Of a stretch of 64,000 nucleotides of DNA, positions 51,497-59,091 are shown one piece after another. The stretch covers positions 62,001 through 126,000 of the forward strand of contig JAQVCS010000009.1 of assembly GCA_028689675.1 (NCBI GenBank). The letters run 5' to 3'. The stretch's first letter is position 1. Every line of letters begins with the position of its first letter. Source of the stretch: Desulfovibrionaceae bacterium (lineage in GTDB: Bacteria > Desulfobacterota > Desulfovibrionia > Desulfovibrionales > Desulfovibrionaceae). A program made the position numbers and the translations under genes. The notes under the pieces are model-generated. The model did no database searches. It had not been told where the DNA came from and worked only from the letters and a program-made list of their open reading frames with translations.

Positions 51497-51772
51497 ATGA
51501 CCAAAGCAGAACTTGTTGAAAAAATTCAGGCTAAAACTGGCCTTGAAACTAAGGTGAAAGCTGAAAAAGCGCTTGACGCTGTTGTTGAAGCCCTGCGCGA
51601 TGCCTTAGCCGCTGGTGAGTCTGTAACCTTTACAGGTTTTGGTAGCTTTAAAGTGGTGGAACGCGCTGCCCGTAAGGGTCGTAACCCCCGCTCTGGTGAA
51701 GAAATTACTATTCCCGCCAGCAAAATTGCTAAATTTACCCCCGGCAAAGGCCTGAAAGACGCCATTAAGTAA
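51497..51772 (+). CDS. hup: DNA-binding protein HU
   Basis: 91 residues from ATG 51497 (CTGGAGAAATACC). MTKAELVEKI, GFGSFKVVERAARKGRNPRSGEEI (beta-arm with the RNP DNA-intercalating motif) and the C-terminal KFTPGKGLKDAI are standard HU. Nucleoid-associated protein. Just before the tRNA-Ser that marks the island boundary. Confidence 0.95.
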   Translation: MTKAELVEKIQAKTGLETKVKAEKALDAVVEALRDALAAGESVTFTGFGSFKVVERAARKGRNPRSGEEITIPASKIAKFTPGKGLKDAIK

Positions 51773-51862
51773 TTTTTGTCCTCATAGGCTTTGCTGCTCG
51801 CGCACAGAGCACAAGGGCTGTACAAGCCTGAAAAAGTTTGCTATTATGCGCGGGCATATTGC

Positions 51863-51952
51863 GGAGGGATGGCAGAGCGGTTGAACGCGGCGGTCTTGAA
51901 AACCGTTGAAGGTGTGAGCCTTCCGGGGGTTCGAATCCCTCTCCCTCCGCCA
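51863..51952 (+). tRNA. tRNA-Ser (anticodon TGA)
   Basis: Acceptor GGAGGGA / TCCCTCC with discriminator G and encoded CCA; D-arm; anticodon loop CTTGAAA giving TGA; a long variable arm (AAGGTGTGAGCCTT); T-arm GGGGGTTCGAATCCCTC. The long variable arm is class II, typical of Ser. Integrase gene 160 bases downstream makes it the element's insertion site. Confidence 0.96.
51929..51952 (+). other. Left attachment site (attL) at the tRNA-Ser 3' end
   Basis: P4-type integrases usually recombine in the T-arm/3' end of tRNA genes, leaving the gene intact. The core should repeat at the right end of the element, outside this window, so its exact borders are inferred. Confidence 0.55.
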
Positions 51953-51961
51953 GAAGTTACT

Positions 51962-52038
51962 CCAGCCGAGTTCGAGATTGTCGCATTAGCCGCTTTTGGC
52001 AAGGGTTAAGGCTAAAACGAATGTCCGGACTCGGCTGG
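51962..52038. repeat. Inverted repeat between tRNA-Ser and integrase
   Basis: CCAGCCGAGT (51962-51971) and ACTCGGCTGG (52029-52038), perfect 10-base arms with an inner TTAGCC/GGCTAA pairing. Could be integrase arm-binding sites or a transcription stop from the tRNA. Confidence 0.6.
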
Positions 52039-52113
52039 AAAAAACCATAGACAGCCCACTCTTTCGGGGGTACTTCTGGGGGTATAAAATTCCTTGCCAG
52101 GAGAAATACCCCC

Positions 52114-53307
52114 ATGCCGCTCACCGATACCACCGTCCGCAATATCAAGCCCGCCGCCAAGCCGCAAAAACTTTTTGACGGCAACGGTCTTTTTCTTTTT
52201 GTCACCCCCAGCGGCACCAAGAGCTGGCGGCTGAAATACCGCATCCAGGGCCGAGAGAAACTCCTCACTCTCGGCGTGTACCCCCAGCTTTCTCTGAAAG
52301 AGGCGCGGGAGCGTTGCGCGGAGGCCAAGAAACAACTCGATGGCGGCATTGACCCTTCCGCAGAAAAGAAACTGAAAGCCAAAAGCGGCCAAGCCTCTTT
52401 GGAGGCTGTCGCACGGGAATGGCACGGCAAGCAGGTCCCCACCTGGAGCGTTCGACATGCCGAGGACGTTATGGAGCGCCTTGAGAAAAATATCTTTCCT
52501 TTTCTCGGCAAGCATCAGCCCAATGACATAACGCCTCCCCAACTGCTGGCCGTGCTTCGTAGAATTGAAGGACGCGGCGCTATTGAGGTCGCCCATAGGG
52601 TGCGCGGTATCTGCTCCCAAGTCTTTCGCTATGCCGTGGCTGTCGGCCTTGCCGAACGTGATCCGGCAGCGGATTTGGTCGGCGCTCTCCAGACGCGGGC
52701 CATCACCCCCAGAGCCGCTATTACCGAACCGAAAGCAGTAGGTGGACTCATGCGGGCCATCGATGGCTTTACAGGAACATACATCGTAAAATCCGCCTTA
52801 CAGCTTGCCGCGCTTACTTTTTGCCGCCCCGGCGAAGTACGAGCGGCGGAATGGGCGGAGTTCGATTTTGAGGAAAACCTATGGCGCATTCCCGCCGCAA
52901 AGATGAAGATGCGACGCGACCATATCGTTCCCTTGAGTACACAAGCTCTCGAAATACTCCATGAACTAAAAAAGCTGACCGGAGAAGGCCGCTACCTGTT
53001 CCCCAGCATCCGCACCGCCGAGCGTCCGATCAGTGACGTGACCCTTGTCGCCGGTTTACGCCGCATGGGGTATGAAAAGCACGAAATGTGCGCCCACGGT
53101 TTCCGGGCAATGGCAAGCACTCTGCTCAACGAATTAGGGTATGAGGCCGACCACATAGAAAAGCAGCTCGCTCATAATCCCCGCGATATGGTGCGCGGCG
53201 CGTACAACCGTGCCGAGTATCTGCCGGAGCGCCGAAAAATGATGCAGGAGTGGAGCGACTACCTAAACGAGCTAAAGGACAAGCCTGTTCGGGCAGGCCA
53301 AGTGTAG
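52114..53307 (+). CDS. int: Tyrosine recombinase, P4-type integrase
   Basis: 397 residues from ATG 52114 (AGGAGAAATACCCCC). N-terminal DUF4102-like arm-binding domain (LTDTTVRNIKPAAKPQKLFDGNGLFL), SAM-like core-binding domain (about 95-190), catalytic domain with Arg238 (CRPGEVR), His328-x-x-Arg331 (HGFRA), His354 and nucleophile Tyr364 (AYNR). Catalyses insertion at the tRNA-Ser gene. Confidence 0.95.
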   Translation: MPLTDTTVRNIKPAAKPQKLFDGNGLFLFVTPSGTKSWRLKYRIQGREKLLTLGVYPQLSLKEARERCAEAKKQLDGGIDPSAEKKLKAKSGQASLEAVAREWHGKQVPTWSVRHAEDVMERLEKNIFPFLGKHQPNDITPPQLLAVLRRIEGRGAIEVAHRVRGICSQVFRYAVAVGLAERDPAADLVGALQTRAITPRAAITEPKAVGGLMRAIDGFTGTYIVKSALQLAALTFCRPGEVRAAEWAEFDFEENLWRIPAAKMKMRRDHIVPLSTQALEILHELKKLTGEGRYLFPSIRTAERPISDVTLVAGLRRMGYEKHEMCAHGFRAMASTLLNELGYEADHIEKQLAHNPRDMVRGAYNRAEYLPERRKMMQEWSDYLNELKDKPVRAGQV

Positions 53308-53331
53308 TTCTCTCTGTTTACTTTTTTCGAG

Positions 53332-53382
53332 TCTGGACAAACCGCAATGTTTGTGCTTTAATCGAGACTTCAACAGTCCAGA
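53332..53382. other. Inverted repeat downstream of integrase
   Basis: TCTGGAC (53332-53338) and GTCCAGA (53376-53382) with a 37-base spacer, directly before the terminator at 53415. Possibly part of a small RNA or a regulator site; nothing firmer can be said. Confidence 0.4.
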
Positions 53383-53414
53383 AAGCCTCGCGCTTCAAAA
53401 ACTGACGCAAGCCT

Positions 53415-53456
53415 AGAGCTTCTTTGAACCCGGTGTCCAAGGAAGCTCTTTTTTTG
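53415..53456 (+). terminator. Terminator before alpA
   Basis: AGAGCTTC...GAAGCTCT followed by TTTTTTG. Confidence 0.8.
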
Positions 53457-53484
53457 TCCGTTTTTAACAGCACGAGGCTTTTTT

Positions 53485-53712
53485 ATGTCACAGAACCAAT
53501 CATCCATCCCCACTTACGGCTTTCTTCGTCTGCCCCAAATTCTCGCCATCTTCCCCATCAGCAAGAGCGCATGGTGGGAAGGCTGCCGCACTGGCCGTTA
53601 TCCCAAGCCCATCAAGCTCGCTCCCCGCACGACCGTTTGGCGAGCCGAAGACATAGCGGCGTTCGTCAACCAGCTTGGCAGCCAGAACGATCAGGGGGTG
53701 TCGCATGAGTAG
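53485..53712 (+). CDS. alpA: AlpA-family transcriptional regulator
   Basis: 75 residues from ATG 53485. Helix-turn-helix of the AlpA/MerR type: FLRLPQILAIFPISKSAWW (recognition region) then GRYPKPIKLAPRTTVWRAEDIAAFV. In P4-like elements AlpA proteins control integrase or excision. Overlaps the next gene by 8 bases. Confidence 0.88.
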   Translation: MSQNQSSIPTYGFLRLPQILAIFPISKSAWWEGCRTGRYPKPIKLAPRTTVWRAEDIAAFVNQLGSQNDQGVSHE

Positions 53713-54712
53713 CGATATCCGCCTTGCCATATCGTTCCGGGGTCACAGAAAGCGCAAGCGTCTGCGTCTGCTGCTTGGCCCCGGTTCCACCGACTACCTC
53801 ATCGACTTGTGGATCGCCACGGCCATGAACCACCCCAACGGCATTTTGGAGGGCATGGACGAAACCGATATTGCTCTTGAATCTGGCTGTGAAGGCGAAG
53901 ACGCGCAAAAGCTCGTGTCCGCCTTGCTGGAGTGCGGCTTTCTGGAAAAAACAGAAAACGGCACATACGTTCTTCACGATTGGAAAGACCACCAGGGCTA
54001 TGTCATTCACAGTGAACAGCGCAAAGCCCAGGCCCGTAACGCCGCTGCCGTTCGCTGGAAGCCAAAAACAGAAAAAAACGGGCCGGAGGAATGCTGCCAG
54101 CATAGTGACTGCAATCCCCCAACTCTTCTCTCCTCTTCTCTTCCTGACTCTACTCTTCACAGCTCTTCTCTCCCATCCCAGGAAGAAAGAGAGTCTTCAC
54201 TACGTTCAGACTCTTTGTCCGAGCCTGACGGCCCGGACGCGCAAAATGAAAATTCATCGGCACACAATTCGGGAAAAGAAATGCGAGAGCCGTTGCCAGA
54301 AGATTCCGACGCCTACCGTCTGGCAGTTTTGATGCGGGACACCCTCAAGGCCAACGTGCCGACCCTCAAGGAGCCGAATCTGCAAACATGGGCGCGGGGA
54401 TTCGCCGTAACCTTGCGGAACGACGAGCGCATGAAGGAGCCGCATTTCGTGGCTGAGGTTATCAAGTGGGCCTGTTCCGACAGCTTTTGGCGGGCGAACA
54501 TCCAAAGCCCGGACAAATTGCGGAAACAATTTGACCAGCTCACGGCCCGGATGGAGAACGAAGCGGCAAAAGCCCGCACGGAGCGGGGAAAGTGGAAATC
54601 GCCAGCCGTCCGCCGCGTTGAAGCGAACATACAGGCCGGGGAAGAAGCGGAACGGCTGCTTTTTGGCAACGCCGCCCCGGCAACTGCGGTGATGACATAT
54701 GACGCAAGCTGA
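53705..54712 (+). CDS. Putative replication-initiation/helix-turn-helix protein of the element
   Basis: 335 residues from ATG 53705. Residues 20-110 look like the winged-helix N-terminus of phage replisome organisers (STDYLIDLWIATAMNHPNGIL...GMDETDIAL, CGFLEKTENGTYVLHDWKDHQGY). Residues 125-200 are low-complexity Ser/Glu, then a helical C-terminal part. Its place between AlpA and mobilization genes fits a replication role (inference). Overlaps the next gene by 14 bases. Confidence 0.55.
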   Translation: MSSDIRLAISFRGHRKRKRLRLLLGPGSTDYLIDLWIATAMNHPNGILEGMDETDIALESGCEGEDAQKLVSALLECGFLEKTENGTYVLHDWKDHQGYVIHSEQRKAQARNAAAVRWKPKTEKNGPEECCQHSDCNPPTLLSSSLPDSTLHSSSLPSQEERESSLRSDSLSEPDGPDAQNENSSAHNSGKEMREPLPEDSDAYRLAVLMRDTLKANVPTLKEPNLQTWARGFAVTLRNDERMKEPHFVAEVIKWACSDSFWRANIQSPDKLRKQFDQLTARMENEAAKARTERGKWKSPAVRRVEANIQAGEEAERLLFGNAAPATAVMTYDAS

Positions 54713-55379
54713 CTTCAAACGATTCTCCGCGCTCATCCAGGGCGTTGCCGAGTGTTACGGCCAGAGCTTGAGCGCCCAGGGCATTGCCCTGCGCTTCAAA
54801 GTGCTGACGCAGTTCGACTACGCCGAAGTAGAGAAATCCGCACTTTCCATCATGGCCACGCGGAAATATACGTCCATGCCGACACCGGCGGACTTCCTGG
54901 AACACATCAGCGGCGGCAGCGCCGAGGACAAGGCCGAAGTCGAGGCGGGCAAAGTCCTGTCCGCCATCGGCAAGCACGGCGCGTATTCCAGCGTGGTTTT
55001 CGACGATGCCGTGACTCAGGCCGTGATCGTTCAAGCCTATGGCGGCTGGGTGAAGCTCTGCACCGACTGTGGCGTGGAAGAATCCGAAAAATGGTTTCGG
55101 AAAGACTTCGCCAAAGCCTGGGCGGCCTATTCGCGCCAGGGCATACAACAGACCGGCCATCTTCCCGGCATTTTTGAAATCACCAACCACAGCAACGGTT
55201 ACTACGCCCATGTTGAGCCGCCGAAGCTGATAGGCAATCCGGCCAAGGCTCGCGCCATACTGGATGCCGAAAAATACACACTCGCGCTCTCGGAAAGACC
55301 GGAAAACATGCGCGGTGAAATCCGCACCGTGTCCGGGTTTCTGGAAGCCATATCGGAAGCGAAAGCCAATGTTCAGTAG
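54699..55379 (+). CDS. Uncharacterised protein of the element
   Basis: 226 residues. Helical N-terminal part (MTQADFKRFSALIQGVAECYGQSLS) with a SIMATRKYTSMPTPADFLEHI segment, then WVKLCTDCGVEESEKWFRKDF and a C-terminal LPGIFEITNHSNGYY. Resembles helicase-loader-like small phage replication partners in layout only; no family assigned. Overlaps the preceding replication-like gene, so the two are probably functionally linked. Confidence 0.55.
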   Translation: MTQADFKRFSALIQGVAECYGQSLSAQGIALRFKVLTQFDYAEVEKSALSIMATRKYTSMPTPADFLEHISGGSAEDKAEVEAGKVLSAIGKHGAYSSVVFDDAVTQAVIVQAYGGWVKLCTDCGVEESEKWFRKDFAKAWAAYSRQGIQQTGHLPGIFEITNHSNGYYAHVEPPKLIGNPAKARAILDAEKYTLALSERPENMRGEIRTVSGFLEAISEAKANVQ

Positions 55380-55410
55380 TTGGTCATTTTTGTGAGCGAA
55401 AGGAGACAAT

Positions 55411-55749
55411 ATGAGCAGCACACGCCTTGAAAAGCAGGTCGAGAAGCTGGAAGCGGAATTGAAGGAGAAAAAGGCGCAAATATCGTGCGCGAAGCGTAAA
55501 GAGCGCGGCGGCCAGTTGGTCGCGCTCGGCATCATGGTCGAGTTGGCTTTCAAAGGCTTGACCCCAGAAGGAAAAGCCAAATTGCGCGGCTGGGCCGAAC
55601 CGCTCGACGCCCGCAACAAGCAGCGCGTTCTGGCCGCGTTCGAGCGTCTGGGGATGGAAGAAAGAGCGCCGGAAGCCGCGCCAAAGGCAGAACAGCCGGA
55701 ATCCCTCACATCGGTGAGGGCGCACTTACCAGTTTCCTCCGGAAACTGA
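55411..55749 (+). CDS. mobC: MobC/TraD-like relaxosome accessory protein
   Basis: 112 residues from ATG 55411 (AAAGGAGACAAT). N-terminal coiled coil (LEKQVEKLEAELKEKKAQI) followed by KRKERGGQLVALGIMVELA, similar in layout to RSF1010 MobC, which opens DNA at oriT for the relaxase. Its last codons run through oriT itself, so the C-terminus (from about SVRAHLPVSSGN) is dictated by the origin sequence. 31 bases ahead of the relaxase gene. Confidence 0.72.
   Translation: MSSTRLEKQVEKLEAELKEKKAQISCAKRKERGGQLVALGIMVELAFKGLTPEGKAKLRGWAEPLDARNKQRVLAAFERLGMEERAPEAAPKAEQPESLTSVRAHLPVSSGN
55717..55748 (-). other. oriT: Origin of transfer, RSF1010/R1162 (MOBQ) type
   Basis: Minus strand: inverted repeat CAGTTTCC-GGA-GGAAACTG (55748-55730) followed by GTAAGTGCGCCCT (55729-55717). 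This is the layout and nic word of the R1162/RSF1010 oriT as I remember it, nicked between TAAGTGCG and CCCT, here between 55721 and 55720. A CCCTCAC..GTGAGGG hairpin lies alongside at 55703-55720. It sits in the 3' end of mobC, just before the matching relaxase. Confidence 0.85.
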
Positions 55750-55780
55750 GTGCGCTCTGCGAGGCTGAGGGAAGAATCGC

Positions 55781-56914
55781 ATGGCGATTTACCACCTGAC
55801 GGCGAAAACCGTCTCCCGTGGCGCGTCCGTCACCGCCGCCGTCCGCAGCGACTATATTGAGCGTTGCGGACGGTATGCGAGCGACCATGCGGAGTTGCTC
55901 CATAAAGAGCACGGCAATATGCCCGCCTGGGCGTCAGACGCCCCCCGAAATTATTGGGAGGCTGCTGACGCCCACGAGCGGGCAAACGGTAGGCTTTTTA
56001 AACAACTTGAGTTCGCCTTGCCCAAAGAATTGTCACCGGAACAGCAGACCGCCCTGGCGGCTTCTTTCTGTCGGGAAATGGCCCAAACAAAAGACGGCCC
56101 CCTGCCGTACAGTTTCGCCGTGCATAAAGGCCATGACAAGGAAAATCCGCACTGTCATTTGCTGATCTCCGAACGGGTAAACGATGGCGTCAACCGCGCC
56201 CCCGACCTGTGGTTCAAGCGGGCGGCAAAAGACCCCGAAAAGGGTGGCGCGAAAAAGACCAACGAGCTACGGCCCAGAGAATGGCTTTTACAATGCCGGG
56301 AACTCTGGGCCGAGCTGGCGAACCATGCCTTGCGTCTCGCCGGACATGAGGCTCGTATCGACCACAGAACTTTGGAAGCCCAGGGCATTGCTCGCGCCCC
56401 GACCACACACCTGGGGCCGAGCGTTGCGGCGATGGAACGGAAGGGAATCCGCACGGAGCGCGGCACCCGAAACCGGCAGCGGGAAGAAGCGGTTTTGAAG
56501 CCCTTGCCCCAAGCCATACCCAAGCCCGTTCCGGCTCCAACGGTTGAAGAATGTCAGGCCGTTCTGCTGGCTCTTGCCAAGCAGGAACCCGGCAAAATAG
56601 ACAGCCATTATCGGGATCAAATCAAACCCTATATGGAATACTTCGCCGAGGCGGACAACAAGGCCGAAGCCTTCGCTTTCTGCCGGGAACGGATGGAGGC
56701 GGACATGACCATCGAAGCGGCCCGGTTAAAAGAAATGGGCCGGGAACTTTCCGAACGACTCCGACGTTTCGGCGGCACCTGGTCAACGCAGAGTGCCTTG
56801 CAGCAGGAAGCCATGAATCATATCCGCACCGCCCTGGATCGTGAACAGGCCTTTGCGACCATCACCGGGGAAATGGATATGGCTTTGGGAAGAAGCCGGG
56901 GGCTTTCGCGTTAG
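55781..56914 (+). CDS. mobA: MobA/MobL-family relaxase (MOBQ), without primase domain
   Basis: 377 residues from ATG 55781 (GAGGGAAGAATCGC). MAIYHLTAKT start, catalytic Tyr25 in the same position as in R1162/RSF1010 MobA, metal-binding His in HKGHDKENPHCH (115-126), ISERVNDG, and HEARIDHRTLEAQGI. By memory it matches the relaxase half of RSF1010 MobA closely, but at 377 residues lacks the ~330-residue primase half. It nicks oriT and pilots the strand through a helper secretion system. Confidence 0.92.
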   Translation: MAIYHLTAKTVSRGASVTAAVRSDYIERCGRYASDHAELLHKEHGNMPAWASDAPRNYWEAADAHERANGRLFKQLEFALPKELSPEQQTALAASFCREMAQTKDGPLPYSFAVHKGHDKENPHCHLLISERVNDGVNRAPDLWFKRAAKDPEKGGAKKTNELRPREWLLQCRELWAELANHALRLAGHEARIDHRTLEAQGIARAPTTHLGPSVAAMERKGIRTERGTRNRQREEAVLKPLPQAIPKPVPAPTVEECQAVLLALAKQEPGKIDSHYRDQIKPYMEYFAEADNKAEAFAFCRERMEADMTIEAARLKEMGRELSERLRRFGGTWSTQSALQQEAMNHIRTALDREQAFATITGEMDMALGRSRGLSR

Positions 56915-57023
56915 CGCCAACAAGGTAATATTTTATCCGTCCATGGGTCTAATGCTCAATACGCCCTCACCGCTATATTTTCTTATTAAAAATCATGGTC
57001 TTATATAAAAACATTTTCGTATC

Positions 57024-57051
57024 TTGACAGCTATATCAGCGGTATTATTTT
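57024..57051 (+). promoter_or_regulatory. Candidate promoter of the CBASS operon
   Basis: TTGACA (57024-57029), 16-base spacer, TATTTT (57046-57051), in a strongly AT-rich gap 44 bases before the CD-NTase start. The whole gap 56915-57094 has no other clear feature. Confidence 0.5.
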
Positions 57052-57094
57052 CTAGAGATAGTCAAAACTCTTAACCTGCTGACATGGGGCTCCA

Positions 57095-58366
57095 ATGATC
57101 AATCTCACTCGTAACTTGCTGGAATCTGACAAGCTGTTTGATAAAATTGCTGACGAACTGGATATCCCCCCGTCATTATACAAGGTCGCAGTGGATCGCT
57201 ATACTGCCCTCGGTAATTGGCTTGATGAAATAAGCCTAACTGACGTCTTTGAAGGCTCAGAAGATTCCATCCCTACAGAAAAAATAGGAGCCGATATTTT
57301 CCCCCAAGGGTCTTTTGCCTTGGGTACTGTTGTTAAGCCCTGGGCAGGTGGGGAAGAACAAGAGTACGACATAGACCTCGTTTTTCAGCTTGATCTTGAA
57401 ATTGGCACTAAACACGCCCAAGCCTTAAAAAAAGCAGTGGGACGACGGCTCAAAAGCCATGGCAGTTATTCCAAAATGCTGAAAGAGGAAGGTAAGCGTT
57501 GTTGGACTATTGTTTATGCCGAGCAAAATAATACTCAATTTCACCTTGATATACTACCGGCGTTAAACGGTGAAAGCACTTCGCCGCTGCCGCATAGAGA
57601 CAAAGAAATCAGCATCAGCGACAAAATCGGTTCTAGCCACTATCAGTGGTTGTCAAGCAACCCCAGAGGCTACGCAGGGTGGTTTAAAGAGAAAAATATT
57701 GTTGCCTTTAATAGGGTCGCAGCTTTTGAGCGTAAGAGAGCGGTTGCCATGGACGAGGCGATATTTGCGACAGTCCATGATGTGCCTGATCAGTTTGTCC
57801 GAACTCCTCTCCAAAGAGCTATTCAAATTCTTAAGCGACATAGAGATGTGCGCTTCAACGGCCTCTCCAATGAAAAAGAAAAGCCTATCTCGATGATCAT
57901 AACGACCTTGGCCGCACTTTCTTATGGCAATGAAGAAAGCACCTCTCTTACCCTTGAGAATATCATCAACAAGCTACTCTCGTATAAAAGCCTCTTGCTT
58001 GATGGTCGTCCACCTACAAACATGCAAAAATTAATAGAACTAACTGCTGACGGAAAATGGATCATCCGTAATCCTGTATGTCTTGAAGAAAATTTCGCCG
58101 ACAAGTGGCACCTGGATGGACATAAGAGGGCTAAGGCCTTTTTCCAATGGCTTGATTGGCTTGAGCAGGACATGGTCGCGCTTGTTGAACAAAACGAACA
58201 GGCTCGTCAAAGGACACTATTGGAAGAGAAATTCGGCTCGCGAGTGGCTGCCGCAGTTGTTCCGCTGACTGCGAGCACGGGAGCCTCAAGCCTCCTGATC
58301 AGTAATGCTCATGCTGGGGATATTGTCGTTGATTCTCCCTCGCAACCGTGGAGATGTGGAGCGTAG
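57095..58366 (+). CDS. CBASS cyclic oligonucleotide synthase (CD-NTase)
   Basis: 423 residues from ATG 57095. Nucleotidyltransferase core: helix-opening Gly72-Ser73 (PQGSFALGT), metal ligands Asp92 and Asp94 (EYDIDLVF), third Asp152 (FHLDILPAL); then a helical OAS-like C-terminal domain. On phage infection such enzymes make a cyclic di- or trinucleotide that triggers an effector. The C-terminus ends Cys-Gly-Ala, a small-residue tail as used for conjugation by E2-type partners. Next gene is the E2; the effector is convergent. Confidence 0.92.
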   Translation: MINLTRNLLESDKLFDKIADELDIPPSLYKVAVDRYTALGNWLDEISLTDVFEGSEDSIPTEKIGADIFPQGSFALGTVVKPWAGGEEQEYDIDLVFQLDLEIGTKHAQALKKAVGRRLKSHGSYSKMLKEEGKRCWTIVYAEQNNTQFHLDILPALNGESTSPLPHRDKEISISDKIGSSHYQWLSSNPRGYAGWFKEKNIVAFNRVAAFERKRAVAMDEAIFATVHDVPDQFVRTPLQRAIQILKRHRDVRFNGLSNEKEKPISMIITTLAALSYGNEESTSLTLENIINKLLSYKSLLLDGRPPTNMQKLIELTADGKWIIRNPVCLEENFADKWHLDGHKRAKAFFQWLDWLEQDMVALVEQNEQARQRTLLEEKFGSRVAAAVVPLTASTGASSLLISNAHAGDIVVDSPSQPWRCGA

Positions 58367-58371
58367 GCTCA

Positions 58372-59091
58372 ATGTCCTTTGGCCTAAGCAAGCTAACGAC
58401 TCACTTTCCTTCCCTTGACGTAGAGATAAAAGGCAAGGACTCTTTTGAGGTCTTTGGCAATATTTATGTAAATGCTCGTTGGGGAGGATTTGTTGTTGAC
58501 GAGTGGTTTTCAATAAAGATTACTGCGGAAAATTTTCCTGCACTTCCCCCGCTATGTGTCGAAACATCGGGGAAAGTTATAAATTACCATGTAAATCCTC
58601 AAAAAGATTTATGCCTTGGCAGCCCACGAGTACTTCATGAAGAAATAACGGCACATCCTGATATTGTCTTCTATATTAACAAATTTGTTATACCATTCTT
58701 TTTTTCATTCAGGTATCATCAGCAATATGGAGTATCCCCTTTTGGCGAACTCGAACATGGTGGTGATGGCCTTTTTCCTAAATATAGAGAAATATTCAAA
58801 GCGAGCGACCTCGTCATATGTACTCTTTTAACATATGGAACTAAATTTCTATATAGAGGACATCATCCTTGCCCCTGTGTCAGTGGATTGAGATTGAGAA
58901 AATGCCATGGGCCAAGACTGAGGGCTTTATTTGAAAATTACCATCCAGCTCTTTTACAGACAGACTTAGAGAACTGCGCAAGTTCACTTAAAACACGCGA
59001 AACAGGGCAGCAGAAGACCCTCTTTGAAACGAGATATGCTAAAGCGAAAAAAGTATTTAATGCCCTTCTTAAAGGGCGTGGCAAGGTATAA
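58372..59091 (+). CDS. CBASS E2-like conjugation protein with SEC-C zinc motif (type II-short)
   Basis: 239 residues from ATG 58372; GTG 58348 and ATG 58354 overlap the CD-NTase and are worse placed. E2-fold core with PALPPLCVET, then H73-x7-Cys81 (YHVNPQKDLCLG), where Cys81 is the likely catalytic residue. The C-terminal part has a SEC-C motif C167-P-C169-x8-C178-H179. No E1 or JAB protease gene follows, so this is the E2-only (short) layout, in which E2 attaches the CD-NTase C-terminus to a target and primes it. Its 3' end overlaps the convergent effector gene by 23 bases. Confidence 0.85.
   Translation: MSFGLSKLTTHFPSLDVEIKGKDSFEVFGNIYVNARWGGFVVDEWFSIKITAENFPALPPLCVETSGKVINYHVNPQKDLCLGSPRVLHEEITAHPDIVFYINKFVIPFFFSFRYHQQYGVSPFGELEHGGDGLFPKYREIFKASDLVICTLLTYGTKFLYRGHHPCPCVSGLRLRKCHGPRLRALFENYHPALLQTDLENCASSLKTRETGQQKTLFETRYAKAKKVFNALLKGRGKV

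Noticed and set aside
51301..51519. 72-residue open frame upstream of the HU gene
   Set aside because: No recognisable product and composition unlike neighbours; overlaps the HU start region.
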